From Hyphomicrobiales bacterium (lineage in GTDB: Bacteria; Pseudomonadota; Alphaproteobacteria; Rhizobiales; Beijerinckiaceae), in contig JAIXTP010000002.1 of the NCBI GenBank assembly GCA_027483895.1, forward strand, positions 1 to 64,000: a DNA stretch of 64,000 bases. Reading direction: 5' to 3'. The notes beneath the pieces were generated by a model. It was not told the origin of the DNA, ran no database searches, and worked only from the letters and a program-made list of their open reading frames with translations. How positions within the stretch are numbered: the first letter of the stretch is position 1; every line of letters begins with the position of its first letter. Both the position numbers and the translations under genes were made by a program. Shown here piece by piece: positions 43,437-52,658 of this stretch.

Positions 43437-44660
43437 ATGAGGCGCGTCGTCGTCACCGGGATGGGCATCGTCTCGTCCATCGGCAACAACACGCAGGAAG
43501 TCCTTGCGTCGCTGCGCGAGGCCCGTTCGGGAATCGTGACGGCTGAGAAATATGCCGAGCTCGGCTTCCGCTGTCAGGTCCACGGCGCACCGACGCTCGA
43601 CCCCACCGAGGTCGTCGACCGCCGCGCGATGCGTTTCCATGCGGTCGGAACCGCGTGGAACCATGTCGCGATGGAACAGGCCATCCGCGATTCGGGGCTC
43701 GAGGAGAACGAGGTCTCCAACGACCGCACCGGCATCATCATGGGTTCGGGCGGCCCGTCCGCGCGCTCCATCGTGGAAGCGGCCGACATCGCCCGCGACA
43801 AGGGCCCCAAGCGCGTGGGCCCGTTCGCGGTGCCCAAGGCGATGTCTTCCACGGCGTCGGCCACGCTCGCGACCTGGTTCAAGATCAAGGGCGTGAACTA
43901 TTCGATCTCCTCGGCCTGCGCGACGTCGAACCACTGCATCGGGGCGGCTTACGAGCAAATCCAGTGGGGCAAGCAGGACGTCGTCTTCGCGGGCGGCTGC
44001 GAGGAGCTCGACTGGACGCTCTCCGTTCTGTTCGACGCGATGGGCGCCATGTCCTCGTCCTACAACGATCGCCCGGCCACGGCCTCGCGCGCCTATGACA
44101 AGAACCGCGACGGCTTCGTGATCGCGGGCGGCGCGGGTGTCCTCGTTCTGGAAGAGCTGGAGCACGCCAAGGCGCGCGGCGCCAAGATCTACGGCGAGAT
44201 CGTGGGCTACGGCGCCACCTCCGACGGCTACGACATGGTGGCGCCCTCGGGCGAGGGCGCGATCCGCTGCATGCAGCAGGCGCTGTCGACCGTGAAGTCG
44301 CCGATCGACTACATCAACCCGCACGCCACCTCGACCCCGGTCGGAGACCAGAAGGAGATCGAGGCGATCCGCGCGGTCTTCGGTTCGGGCGACAAGTGCC
44401 CGCCGATCTCCGCGACGAAGTCGCTGACGGGTCACTCTCTGGGCGCCACGGGCGTGCAGGAAGCCATCTACTCCCTGCTGATGATGAACAACGGCTTCAT
44501 CTGCGAAAGCGCCAATATCGAGGAACTCGATCCGGCCTTCGCGGACATGCCCATCATCCGCAAGCGGATCGACGACGCGAAGATCGGGACCGTGCTTTCG
44601 AACTCCTTCGGGTTCGGCGGCACGAACGCCACGATCGTGATGAAGCGGCTGGACGTCTGA
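43437..44660 (+). CDS. fabB: 3-oxoacyl-ACP synthase I (FabB)
   Basis: A 407-aa condensing enzyme. The active-site Cys is in [14 protein letters not shown] (about residue 164). The two histidines are in [11 protein letters not shown] and TGHSLGATG, with the lysine in TKSLTGH. It elongates unsaturated intermediates made by FabA. It is separated from fabA by 86 bases that contain a GCGGACG/CGTCCGC hairpin, so the two may be differentially expressed. Confidence 0.95.
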   Translation: MRRVVVTGMGIVSSIGNNTQEVLASLREARSGIVTAEKYAELGFRCQVHGAPTLDPTEVVDRRAMRFHAVGTAWNHVAMEQAIRDSGLEENEVSNDRTGIIMGSGGPSARSIVEAADIARDKGPKRVGPFAVPKAMSSTASATLATWFKIKGVNYSISSACATSNHCIGAAYEQIQWGKQDVVFAGGCEELDWTLSVLFDAMGAMSSSYNDRPATASRAYDKNRDGFVIAGGAGVLVLEELEHAKARGAKIYGEIVGYGATSDGYDMVAPSGEGAIRCMQQALSTVKSPIDYINPHATSTPVGDQKEIEAIRAVFGSGDKCPPISATKSLTGHSLGATGVQEAIYSLLMMNNGFICESANIEELDPAFADMPIIRKRIDDAKIGTVLSNSFGFGGTNATIVMKRLDV

Positions 44661-44694
44661 CGCGCGCGTCGACACTCCGGGAAGGGAGCATTTC

Positions 44695-45543
44695 ATGGCG
44701 GCTCTGATGCAGGGCAAGCGCGGTCTCATCATGGGCGTGGCCAACGATCATTCGATCGCTTGGGGCATCGCCAAGATGCTGGCCGACCACGGCGCGGAAC
44801 TCGCCTTCACCTATCAGGGCGAGTCCCTGAAGAAGCGCGTGCAGCCGCTGGCCGAAAGCGTCGGCTCGAACATGCTTCTGCCCTGCGACGTCGAGGATCT
44901 CGCCTCGGTCGATTCCGTCTTCGAGGCGGTCGAAAAGGCTTGGGGCGGTCTCGACTTCCTCGTTCACGCCATCGCCTTCTCGGACAAGAACGAGCTGAAG
45001 GGCCGCTACGCCGACACGACCCGCGAGAACTTCTCGCGGACGATGCTGATCTCCTGCTTCTCCTTCACCGAGATCGCCAAGCGCGCGGCCCCGCTGATGA
45101 AGAACGGCGGCAGCATGGTGACGCTGACCTATGCGGGTTCCGTGAAGGTCATGCCGAATTACAACGTGATGGGCGTTGCCAAGGCCGCGCTCGAAGCCTC
45201 CGTCCGCTATCTCGCCAGCGATTACGGCCCGGACAATATCCGCGTGAACGCCATCTCGGCGGGTCCGGTGCGCACGCTCGCGGGCGCCGGCATCGCGGAT
45301 GCGCGGCTGATGTTCAACTATCAGAAGCGCCACGCGCCCCTGCGCCGGACGGTGACGATCGAGGAGATCGGCGGCGCCGGCCTCTATCTCCTGTCGGATC
45401 TCTCCACGGGGACGACCGGCGAGGTCCACTATGTCGACTCCGGCTACAACATCGTCTCGATGCCGCATCCCGAGGCGCTGAAGACCGTCGACGCCGCGGA
45501 GACCGCCGCCGAAGCCCTCGCGGCGGGCCGCGCGGCAGAGTGA
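44695..45543 (+). CDS. fabI: Enoyl-ACP reductase FabI (NADH-dependent)
   Basis: A 282-aa short-chain-dehydrogenase-type reductase completing each round of fatty acid elongation. The cofactor region is GVANDHSIAWGIAK, and the catalytic Tyr and Lys are in NYNVMGVAKAALE. It is the target class of triclosan-like inhibitors. GGGAG-type ribosome site precedes ATG. Third gene of the fab cluster. An Ala-rich tail of about 20 residues follows the conserved core. Confidence 0.95.
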   Translation: MAALMQGKRGLIMGVANDHSIAWGIAKMLADHGAELAFTYQGESLKKRVQPLAESVGSNMLLPCDVEDLASVDSVFEAVEKAWGGLDFLVHAIAFSDKNELKGRYADTTRENFSRTMLISCFSFTEIAKRAAPLMKNGGSMVTLTYAGSVKVMPNYNVMGVAKAALEASVRYLASDYGPDNIRVNAISAGPVRTLAGAGIADARLMFNYQKRHAPLRRTVTIEEIGGAGLYLLSDLSTGTTGEVHYVDSGYNIVSMPHPEALKTVDAAETAAEALAAGRAAE

Positions 45544-45562
45544 GCGACGGGGCAGGACGATC

Positions 45563-46660
45563 GTGACGAATCCCGGCATCCTGCCCTCCCAAGCGATCGA
45601 GCGGCTCCTCGCCGAAGGCAGTCTCGCATACGCCGCCGCGATCGGGCCGCGCCAGATCCAGCCGGCCAGCATCGATCTGCGCCTCGGGCGCAAGGTCTAC
45701 CGCGTGCGGGCGAGCTTCCTACCGGGGCCCGAGCGCACGGTGGCCGAGCGCCTCGACGAATTGTCCTTGCACGAGATCGACATTTCCGGCGGCGCGGTTC
45801 TCGAGACGGGCGCGGTCTATGTCGCGGAACTGCTCGAAAGCCTCGCCCTTCCGCACGGCCTTCTGGCCGCCGCCAATCCGAAAAGCTCGACCGGACGCCT
45901 CGACGTCTTCACGCGCGTCATCACCGACCGCGCCGCGAGTTTCGACCAGATCGACCCCGACTATAAGGGGCCGCTCTATCTCGAAATCTCGCCGCGGACC
46001 TTCCCGGTCCTCGTGCGCACCGGCTCGACCCTGTCGCAGATCCGCTTCCGCACCGGGCAGGTGCGGCTCACCGACGCGGAGACCGTCGCGCTTCAGGCGA
46101 AGGAAAAGCTCGTCGCCGCCGCCGAGCCCTCGATCCAGTCCGGAGTCGCGGTCAGCGTCGATCTCGCCGGTTTCGACAAGGACGGCCTCGTCGGCTTCCG
46201 TGCCAAGCGGCATACCGGCGTCGTCGACGTCGACAAGGTCGGCGGCTACGACGTGCTCGATTTCTGGGAGCCGCTCCATGTCCGCGCCGGCCGCGGCGAA
46301 CTGATCCTCGATCCGGGCCAGTTCTACATCCTCGCCTCGAAGGAAGCGGTGTGCGTGCCGCCGGATTATGCGGCGGAAATGACGCCCTTCGATCCGCTGG
46401 TCGGCGAGTTCCGCGTGCATTACGCGGGCTTCTTCGATCCCGGCTTCGGCCATGCGAGCGCGGGCGCCACCAGCGCCCGGGCGGTGCTGGAAGTCCGCTC
46501 ACGCGACGTGCCCTTCATTCTGGAACACGGCCAGATCGTCGGGCGGCTCGTCTACGAGCGCATGGCGGAACGCCCCGCCTCGCTCTACGGCGCAGCCCAG
46601 AACTCGAACTATCAAGGCCAGAGCCTCAAGCTCTCCAAGCATTTCCGGCAGGGGCTCTGA
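45563..46660 (+). CDS. dcd: Two-domain dCTP deaminase (2'-deoxycytidine 5'-triphosphate deaminase)
   Basis: A 365-aa protein about twice the length of the E. coli Dcd. The N-terminal half has QPASIDLRLG, a typical dUTPase/Dcd-fold segment, and AANPKSSTGRLDVFTRVI. The second half has a similar fold with HYAGFFDPGFGH and ends in NSNYQGQSLKLSKHF. It converts dCTP to dUTP, the substrate of Dut. This long form is common in alphaproteobacteria. GTG start 20 bases after fabI. Confidence 0.88.
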   Translation: MTNPGILPSQAIERLLAEGSLAYAAAIGPRQIQPASIDLRLGRKVYRVRASFLPGPERTVAERLDELSLHEIDISGGAVLETGAVYVAELLESLALPHGLLAAANPKSSTGRLDVFTRVITDRAASFDQIDPDYKGPLYLEISPRTFPVLVRTGSTLSQIRFRTGQVRLTDAETVALQAKEKLVAAAEPSIQSGVAVSVDLAGFDKDGLVGFRAKRHTGVVDVDKVGGYDVLDFWEPLHVRAGRGELILDPGQFYILASKEAVCVPPDYAAEMTPFDPLVGEFRVHYAGFFDPGFGHASAGATSARAVLEVRSRDVPFILEHGQIVGRLVYERMAERPASLYGAAQNSNYQGQSLKLSKHFRQGL

Positions 46661-46713
46661 CCCCATTCGGGTGCCGGCGGCCGGAACGGCCGCAATTCCC
46701 CCGCACGGGCATC

Positions 46714-46742
46714 TTGATCCCTACGATCCGATCCACAATTAT
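46714..46742 (+). promoter_or_regulatory. Candidate promoter of the flavin monooxygenase gene
   Basis: TTGATC (46714-46719) and AATTAT (46737-46742) are 17 bases apart in an AT-rich patch. Overlapping the -10, TTATC-ACTC-GATAA (46739-46752) forms a small inverted repeat that could be an operator. Confidence 0.45.
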
Positions 46743-46774
46743 CACTCGATAAATAATCATCGGGGTGAAACGAC

Positions 46775-48022
46775 ATGGCCGGAACTCGGCGCGCGATCAT
46801 CATCGGCGGCTCGATGGGGGGCGTCTTCTCGGCGCTCTACCTGCAGCGCCAAGGATGGGACGTCGAGATCTTCGAGCGGTCCTCGGTGCCGCTCGTGGGC
46901 CGCGGGGCCGGCATCGTCACCCACCCCGAACTCAGGCAGGCTCTGGCCGATGTCGGCCGCAGCGCCGAGACCGATCTCGGCGTGTCCTTCGACTGGCGCA
47001 TCACGGTCGACCGCGACGGCAAGGAAATCGCCCGCCTGAAGCGTCCGCAGATCTCCACGTCGTGGAACCGGCTGTTCGAGATCGTGAACGAGGTCCTGCC
47101 GAAGGAACGCTATCATCTCGGCAAGGAATTCCTGCGTTGCGAGGAGGATGCCGACGGCATCACCGCCTATTTCGGCGACGGCACGCAGGCGCGCGGCGAC
47201 CTTCTGGTCGGCGCCGACGGCTTCCGTTCGCAGGTCCGCGCCCATCTGCTGCCCGAGGCGCAGCCGGTCTATGCCGGCTATGTCGGCTGGCGCGGCCTCG
47301 CGGACGAGGCGCGCTTCTCCGGGGCGATGCGCGACATCGTCGAGACCTTCATCTTCCATCTGCCGCCGGGCGAGCAGATCATCGGCTATCCGGCGGCGGG
47401 CCAGAACAACGACATCCGGCCCGGCCACCGCAGCTGGAACATCGTCTGGTATCGCCCCACCGACGCGGCGAAGCTCAAGCGGTTCCTGACCGACGACACG
47501 GGCAGGGAGCATGCGATCTCGATCCCGCCTCCGCTGATCTCGCGCGAGGTCATCGCCGAGATGCGGGCGGATGCCGAACGGCTGTTGCCCCCGCAGTTCC
47601 GCGCGGCGATCGATCTCATCGACCAGCCCTTCTTCCAGCCGATCTACGACTTCGAGACGCCCGCGATGGCGATCGGGCGCGCCTGTCTCATCGGCGATGC
47701 CGCCTTCGTCGTGAGGCCGCATGTCGGCGCGGGCATCGTGAAGGTCGTGCAGGACGCCGAGACCGTGGCCCGGTGCGTGGGCAAGGGCGAGGACGTCGTC
47801 GCCGGGCTCAAGGCCTTCGAAGCCGAGCGGCTGCCGATGGGTCGCGGTTTCGTCGACCACGTCCGGAAGCTGGGCTCCTACATCCGGCCGAGCTTCGCCT
47901 CGGAGGCCGAGCGGCGCGAAGCGATGATGTATGCCGCGCCCGATGCGCTGATGGGCGAAACGGCCGTGCTCGACTTCCTCTATCGCGACGAACCGCCGCC
48001 TTATCTGCGCGCTTCGGCCTGA
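46775..48022 (+). CDS. FAD-dependent aromatic-ring-type monooxygenase
   Basis: A 415-aa class-A flavoprotein monooxygenase. The FAD dinucleotide fold is IIIGGSMGGVFSAL. The DG motif is LLVGADGFRSQVR, and the second FAD motif is CLIGDAAFVVRPHVGAGI. The overall look is that of the 2,6-dihydroxypyridine 3-monooxygenase group, which hydroxylates aromatic or heteroaromatic acids. The substrate is unknown and no pathway genes surround it. It has its own AT-rich promoter region. Confidence 0.85.
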   Translation: MAGTRRAIIIGGSMGGVFSALYLQRQGWDVEIFERSSVPLVGRGAGIVTHPELRQALADVGRSAETDLGVSFDWRITVDRDGKEIARLKRPQISTSWNRLFEIVNEVLPKERYHLGKEFLRCEEDADGITAYFGDGTQARGDLLVGADGFRSQVRAHLLPEAQPVYAGYVGWRGLADEARFSGAMRDIVETFIFHLPPGEQIIGYPAAGQNNDIRPGHRSWNIVWYRPTDAAKLKRFLTDDTGREHAISIPPPLISREVIAEMRADAERLLPPQFRAAIDLIDQPFFQPIYDFETPAMAIGRACLIGDAAFVVRPHVGAGIVKVVQDAETVARCVGKGEDVVAGLKAFEAERLPMGRGFVDHVRKLGSYIRPSFASEAERREAMMYAAPDALMGETAVLDFLYRDEPPPYLRASA

Positions 48023-48085
48023 GCGTCGCAGGGCCGAAGATCGGCCTTGCGAACCCCCCGCGCCGCACCTAAGTTCAGCCGCATC

Positions 48086-48160
48086 GCGGGCGTAGTTCAG
48101 TGGTAGAACGACAGCTTCCCAAGCTGTATGTCGAGGGTTCGATTCCCTTCGCCCGCTCCA
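48086..48160 (+). tRNA. tRNA-Gly (anticodon CCC)
   Basis: A 75-base cloverleaf with encoded CCA. Acceptor GCGGGCG (48086-48092) pairs with CGCCCGC (48150-48156); the anticodon stem ACAGC/GCTGT holds TTCCCAA, giving CCC for GGG codons. The T arm contains GGTTCGATTCC. Confidence 0.97.
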
Positions 48161-48198
48161 AAGACCGCCCGTCCGCGTCCGCCTCCGGGAGTGTCGCC

Positions 48199-48372
48199 GT
48201 GGCCGCATCGTCCTCCTCCGAACCCGTCGCCTCGCCGGCGTCCGCCGTGCTGAGGATCGCCGCGTTCCTCTTCGCCGGAGCGCTCGTCGCCTTCGGCGGG
48301 CTGATGTGGGCGCTGCACGGCGAGGCCGTCTTCACGGATCTCATTTCCGCCGCGGTCGCGTGGTGCTTCTGA
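48199..48372 (+). CDS. 57-aa single-span membrane protein of unknown function
   Basis: A short protein starting at GTG after a GGGAG ribosome site. A polar Ser/Ala-rich N-terminus is followed by one hydrophobic helix (VLRIAAFLFAGALVAFGGLM). A short tail with EAVFTDLISAAVAWCF ends at the very C-terminus. The ending is one I recall from small unassigned proteins of related bacteria. It lies 25 bases before the Sco-type gene and is likely co-transcribed. Topology and any link to copper delivery are inference. Confidence 0.6.
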   Translation: MAASSSSEPVASPASAVLRIAAFLFAGALVAFGGLMWALHGEAVFTDLISAAVAWCF

Positions 48373-48397
48373 ACCCCTCTTCGTCCGAGAACCGTCG

Positions 48398-48985
48398 ATG
48401 TCCCGAACCGCCAAGCTCGCGCTGCCGCTCGTCGTCCTGATCTTCGGGATCGTTGCGCTGGGGATCGGAGCGATGACGGTGCTCTTCCCCAAGACCGGGC
48501 AGCCGAATGTCGGCATCGGCGGGCCCTTCGCGCTCGTCGATCAGGACGGCCGCGCCGTGACGGAGAAGGCGCTGCTCGGCGCGCCGAGCGTGATCTTCTT
48601 CGGCTTCACGCATTGCCCGGAGGTCTGCCCGACCGCCCTGTTCGAGATCACGCAGGTCTACAAGGCGCTGGGGCCGCAGGGCGACAAGCTCAAGACCTTC
48701 TTCATCTCGGTCGATCCGGAGCGCGACACGCCCGAACTCCTGAAGGTCTATCTCTCGAGCTTCGACCCGCGCATCACGGGGCTCACCGGCAGCCCGGACG
48801 CGGTCGCGCAGGCCATGAAGGCATGGCGGGTCTTCGCGAAGAAGGTGCCCACCGAGGCCGGCGGATACACGGTCGACCACACCGCGCTCGTCTATCTGAT
48901 GGACGCGAAGGGCCGCTTCGTCTCCTCGGTCAATCTCGACCGACCGCCCGAAGAAACGGCGAAGACCGTCGCCGCCTATTTCTGA
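48398..48985 (+). CDS. SCO1/SenC-type copper chaperone
   Basis: A 195-aa protein with an N-terminal membrane anchor (about 7-29) and a thioredoxin-fold domain facing the periplasm. The copper ligands are the CPEVCP motif in FGFTHCPEVCP and His in TVDHTALVYL. It delivers copper to the CuA centre of cytochrome oxidase, or acts as a redox protein. It follows the 57-aa membrane protein. Confidence 0.92.
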   Translation: MSRTAKLALPLVVLIFGIVALGIGAMTVLFPKTGQPNVGIGGPFALVDQDGRAVTEKALLGAPSVIFFGFTHCPEVCPTALFEITQVYKALGPQGDKLKTFFISVDPERDTPELLKVYLSSFDPRITGLTGSPDAVAQAMKAWRVFAKKVPTEAGGYTVDHTALVYLMDAKGRFVSSVNLDRPPEETAKTVAAYF

Positions 48986-49019
48986 GTCTCGGCAAGGGGA
49001 TCGAAGGCCGTTCGGCGCG

Positions 49020-49048
49020 TTGACTTTCCCCCGTCGTTCCGCCATAAG
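49020..49048 (+). promoter_or_regulatory. Sigma-70 promoter of rpmH-rnpA
   Basis: TTGACT (49020-49025) and CATAAG (49043-49048) are separated by exactly 17 bases. The start of transcription would lie about 110 bases before rpmH. Confidence 0.68.
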
Positions 49049-49091
49049 CCCGCGAGCTTTCGATCACCCACAGAGTGGCCGAGAAGGCGAC

Positions 49092-49118
49092 GGCCGGCGG
49101 TTCCGCCGGCCTCTATGT
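49092..49118 (+). promoter_or_regulatory. GC-rich hairpin in the rpmH leader
   Basis: GGCCGGCGG (49092-49100) pairs perfectly with CCGCCGGCC (49103-49111), followed by TCTATGTTTC. It lies between the promoter and the ribosome site, so it could attenuate or protect the leader. Confidence 0.5.
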
Positions 49119-49167
49119 TTCGGCCCGTCGCGCCTCGCGCGACCCACCAAAGACCGGAGACGGAACC

Positions 49168-49302
49168 GTGAAGCGGACCTATCAACCGAGCAAGCTCGTG
49201 CGCAAGCGCCGCCACGGCTTCCGCGCGCGCCTCGCCACCAAGGGCGGCCGCAAGGTTCTCGCCGCCCGCCGTGCGCGCGGCCGCAAGCGCCTGTCGGCCT
49301 GA
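49168..49302 (+). CDS. rpmH: 50S ribosomal protein L34
   Basis: A 44-aa, highly basic protein with the classical sequence [18 protein letters not shown] and ending [10 protein letters not shown]. It starts with GTG. The gene precedes rnpA by 29 bases, the universal rpmH-rnpA pairing. Confidence 0.97.
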   Translation: MKRTYQPSKLVRKRRHGFRARLATKGGRKVLAARRARGRKRLSA

Positions 49303-49331
49303 CGCGCCGCGCTCTCGCGAGGAGCGCCGAG

Positions 49332-49718
49332 ATGCGGGCTGCGCGCGCCGGGCGATATGAACGTCTGACGAAGCGTGCGCAGTTCACGGCTGCGGCCAAG
49401 GGCCGTCGCTTCCATACGGCACGGATGACCGTGCAGGCCGTCCGCCCCGCCGAGGAGACCGAGCCGAAGCCGCGCTTCGGGCTCACCGTCACCCGGAAGG
49501 TCGGCAACTCCGCCGAACGCAACCGCATCAAGCGTCGACTGCGCGAGGCCCTGCGGCTCCATGCCGCCGCGACCGGAGAGCCCGGCGTCGATTACGTCAT
49601 CGTCGCCCGGCGCGATCTCCTGTCCGCACCCTTCGAAACCATCATCACCGATCTCGCGGAAGGATTGCGGCGCGCCGCGCCGAAGCCTTCGCGCGACCTT
49701 CCCGCCCGGGAAGCCTGA
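49332..49718 (+). CDS. rnpA: Ribonuclease P protein component
   Basis: A 128-aa basic protein that works with RNase P RNA to mature tRNA 5' ends. The RNR signature is [14 protein letters not shown]. Further family segments are LTKRAQF near the N-terminus, [14 protein letters not shown] and [11 protein letters not shown] 49332 has GAGGAG about nine bases upstream. It lies between rpmH and yidC. Confidence 0.95.
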   Translation: MRAARAGRYERLTKRAQFTAAAKGRRFHTARMTVQAVRPAEETEPKPRFGLTVTRKVGNSAERNRIKRRLREALRLHAAATGEPGVDYVIVARRDLLSAPFETIITDLAEGLRRAAPKPSRDLPAREA

Positions 49719-49731
49719 GGACCGCCGCCCC

Positions 49732-51543
49732 ATGCAGCAGGACAACAAGAACCTGTTCCTCGCCATCGGCCTTTCGCTGGCCGTGCTGGTCGGGTGGAAC
49801 TACTTTTTCGGCATTCCCGGCCAGGAAGAGCAGCGCCGCATCGCCGAGCAGGCGAAGCAGCAGCAGACGCAGACGGCGCAGGTCGCGGGCGACAATCGCG
49901 GGGCGGCACCCGCCCCTGCGGTCCCCGCGGGCCCCGTCGTCCTGCCGCGCGAGCAGGCCGTCGCCTCGGGCGAACGCGTCACGATCGAGACGCCGAAACT
50001 GCGCGGCTCCTTCCCGCTCAAGGGCGGCGAGATCGACGACGTCGCGCTGAAGGACTATCGCGAGACCGTCGACGCGAAGAGCCCGAACATCGTCCTGCTC
50101 AGCCCCTACGGCACCGAGCACGCCTATTTCGCGGAATTCGGCTGGATCGGCGCGCCGGGCGCGTCCGTCGCCCTGCCCGACCAGAAGACGGTCTGGACCG
50201 CCGACCGCAAGACGCTGACCCCCTCGCAGCCCGTCACGCTGTCGTGGAACAACGGTCAGGGCCTGACCTTCAAGCGCACGCTCAGCGTCGACGAGGCCTA
50301 CACGATCACCGTCAAGGATGCCGTGACGAACGCGTCCGGCGCCCCGGTGTCGCTGTCGGCCTACGGCCTCGTCCGCCGCTACGGCAAGCCGGTCACGCAG
50401 GGCTTCTACATCCTGCACGAGGGTCTGATCGGCGTCGCCGGCGACAGCGGCCTGCAGGAATACACCTACGACGCCATCGACAAGGAACAGATCATCCCGG
50501 GCAAGGGCAAGGGCAAGGCCGTGCGCGGCGTGTCCGGCGGCTTCGCGGGCATTACCGACAAATATTGGGCCGCGGTGATCGCACCCGATCAGTCGACGGC
50601 CTACGATCTCACCTTCTCGGGCACGGTTCCGCAGGCGGGTGCGACCCGCAGCTATCAGGCCGACATCCTCGCCGCCCCGCGCACCATCGCGCCCGGCGAG
50701 ACCGCCGAAAGCGTGCAGCGCCTCTATGCGGGCGCGAAGGAAGTGAAGACGATCGCCGCGGCGTCCGACGCCTATGGCATCAAGCGGTTCGACCTGCTCA
50801 TCGACTGGGGATGGTTCTACTTCATCACCAAGCCGATGTTCTGGCTGATCGACCTGTTCTTCCGCCTGACCGGCAATTTCGGAATCGCCATTCTGCTGGT
50901 CACGGTCGTGGTCAAGGCGATCTTCTATCCCCTCGCCAACAAGAGCTACGTCTCGATGGCGAAGATGAAGGCCGTCCAGCCCGCGATGCTCGACATCCGC
51001 GAGAAATACGCGGAAGACAAGATGGCCCAGCAGCAGGCCATGATGGAGCTGTACAAGCGGGAGAAGATCAATCCGCTGGCGGGCTGCCTGCCCGTTCTCG
51101 TGCAGATCCCGGTCTTCTTCGCGCTCTACAAGGTGCTCTTCGTCACCATCGAGATGCGGCACGCGCCGTTCTACGGCTGGATCCGCGATCTGGCCGCGCC
51201 GGACCCGACCTCGCTCTTCAACCTGTTCGGGCTGATCCCGTGGACGCCGCCGCAGTTCCTGATGCTCGGCATCTGGCCGATCATCATGGGCATCACGATG
51301 TTCATCCAGATGAAGATGAATCCGGAGCCGCCGGATCCGATCCAGAAGACGATGTTCACCTGGATGCCGGTGATCTTCACCTTCATGCTGGCGTCGTTCC
51401 CCGCGGGCCTCGTCATCTACTGGTCGTGGAACAACCTGCTCTCCGTGCTGCAGCAGTACACGATCATGAAGAAGCAGGGCGTGAAGGTGGAGCTCTGGGA
51501 CAATCTGCGCGGCCTTTTCGGCCCCCGCGCGAAGACGAGCTGA
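49732..51543 (+). CDS. yidC: Membrane protein insertase YidC
   Basis: A 603-aa inner-membrane insertase of the long Gram-negative form. It has an N-terminal transmembrane anchor ([19 protein letters not shown]), a large periplasmic beta-sandwich domain (about 60-340) and a conserved five-helix insertase core from about 350. The core includes [20 protein letters not shown], the cytoplasmic hairpin and the charged groove segment. It ends with a short polar tail. It follows rnpA by 13 bases. Confidence 0.95.
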   Translation: MQQDNKNLFLAIGLSLAVLVGWNYFFGIPGQEEQRRIAEQAKQQQTQTAQVAGDNRGAAPAPAVPAGPVVLPREQAVASGERVTIETPKLRGSFPLKGGEIDDVALKDYRETVDAKSPNIVLLSPYGTEHAYFAEFGWIGAPGASVALPDQKTVWTADRKTLTPSQPVTLSWNNGQGLTFKRTLSVDEAYTITVKDAVTNASGAPVSLSAYGLVRRYGKPVTQGFYILHEGLIGVAGDSGLQEYTYDAIDKEQIIPGKGKGKAVRGVSGGFAGITDKYWAAVIAPDQSTAYDLTFSGTVPQAGATRSYQADILAAPRTIAPGETAESVQRLYAGAKEVKTIAAASDAYGIKRFDLLIDWGWFYFITKPMFWLIDLFFRLTGNFGIAILLVTVVVKAIFYPLANKSYVSMAKMKAVQPAMLDIREKYAEDKMAQQQAMMELYKREKINPLAGCLPVLVQIPVFFALYKVLFVTIEMRHAPFYGWIRDLAAPDPTSLFNLFGLIPWTPPQFLMLGIWPIIMGITMFIQMKMNPEPPDPIQKTMFTWMPVIFTFMLASFPAGLVIYWSWNNLLSVLQQYTIMKKQGVKVELWDNLRGLFGPRAKTS

Positions 51544-51550
51544 GGCCGGG

Positions 51551-52204
51551 GTGGCCGACGCTCCCTCCCCGGACCTTCTCGAAGAAGGCCGTCGGATCTT
51601 CGCCGGCGAGGCGGATTTCGCCGCCGCCACCGCGACGCTCGACCGGCTCCCGCCCATGCGGGGGCTGGAGATCGCCTTCGCGGGCCGCTCCAATGTCGGC
51701 AAGTCGAGCCTGATCAACGCGCTCACCGGCCGCAAGGCGCTGGCGCGGACCTCGCACACGCCGGGCCGCACGCAGGAGTTGATCTTCTTCGACGTGAACG
51801 GCCATTTCACGCTCGTCGACATGCCGGGCTACGGCTATGCCGCGGTCGAGAAGGCGAAGGTCGAGGCCTGGACCAAGCTGATCCACGACTATCTGCGCGG
51901 CCGCGCCAATCTCGCCCGCGTCTTCGTGCTCATCGACTCGCGCCACGGCTTCAAGCCGGTGGACGAGGCCGTGCTGGAGACGCTCGACAAGGCCGCCGTG
52001 TCCTACCAGATCGTGCTCACCAAGGCCGACGAGCTGAAGAAGAGCGAGATCGACTCCCGCCTCGCGGCGACTGCGGAAGCGATCCGCAAGCGGCCCGCCG
52101 CCTTTCCCGAGATCGTCCTCACCTCGAGCCGCGAGAACGCCGGCATTCCGGAACTGCGCGCGGCCGTCGCCAAGCTCCTGCAGGAGCGCGGAGCGCTGAA
52201 GTGA
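51551..52204 (+). CDS. engB: Ribosome biogenesis GTPase EngB (YihA/YsxC)
   Basis: A 217-aa GTPase for large-subunit assembly. G1 is [14 protein letters not shown]2 has the Thr in [13 protein letters not shown]3 is VDMPGYGYA and G4 LTKADE. GTG start seven bases after yidC, stop overlapping the DUF423 gene in GTGA, so it is in the rpmH-rnpA-yidC operon. Confidence 0.95.
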   Translation: MADAPSPDLLEEGRRIFAGEADFAAATATLDRLPPMRGLEIAFAGRSNVGKSSLINALTGRKALARTSHTPGRTQELIFFDVNGHFTLVDMPGYGYAAVEKAKVEAWTKLIHDYLRGRANLARVFVLIDSRHGFKPVDEAVLETLDKAAVSYQIVLTKADELKKSEIDSRLAATAEAIRKRPAAFPEIVLTSSRENAGIPELRAAVAKLLQERGALK

Positions 52205-52575
52205 GCGCCTTCGAACGCGTCATCGGGCTCGTCGCGGGCGGCATCGGCGCCGCGGGCGTCGCGCTCGCGGCGGCGGGCGCGCATATCGCTCCGGGGCGTT
52301 CGCTCGATCAGGCCGCCCTCATCGCGCTGGTCCATGCGCCCGCGATCTTCGCGGTGCTGGCGGGCGGGCGCAGCGGCCTGCTCCGCCCGCTTCCGGCCCT
52401 CGTCGCCGCGGGCGGCTTCGCGGCGGGCACCCTGCTCTTTTCCGGCCAGCTCGCGCTGCGCGTGCTTGCCGACTTCTCCCTTTTCCGGATGGCGGCGCCG
52501 ACCGGCGGGTTCATCCTGATGGGCGCCTGGATCGTGGCGGCTCTTGCGGCTCTGACGTCCCCGCGCAGCTCCTGA
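52201..52575 (+). CDS. DUF423 family small membrane protein
   Basis: A 124-aa protein with four hydrophobic segments, ending [15 protein letters not shown]. The family (DUF423, YwdK-like) has no assigned function. The GTG start overlaps engB by four bases, so it is translationally coupled to the ribosome and membrane-insertion genes, which says nothing firm about role. Confidence 0.75.
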   Translation: MSAFERVIGLVAGGIGAAGVALAAAGAHIAPGRSLDQAALIALVHAPAIFAVLAGGRSGLLRPLPALVAAGGFAAGTLLFSGQLALRVLADFSLFRMAAPTGGFILMGAWIVAALAALTSPRSS

Positions 52576-52658
52576 GCGATCGAATCCGCGACAGGCTGCA
52601 CGAGTTCGGGTAGAAGGTCTCGCCTTTCGCCGAGAATCCCTTGCGCAGGACATCGCCG

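Noticed and set aside
46670..46700. Terminator after dcd (GCGGCC/GGCCGC stem)
   Set aside because: Short stem with no T run following; too weak to call.
48100..48198. N-terminal extension of the 57-aa protein starting inside tRNA-Gly
   Set aside because: The start would lie in the tRNA anticodon arm; GTG 48199 has its own ribosome site.
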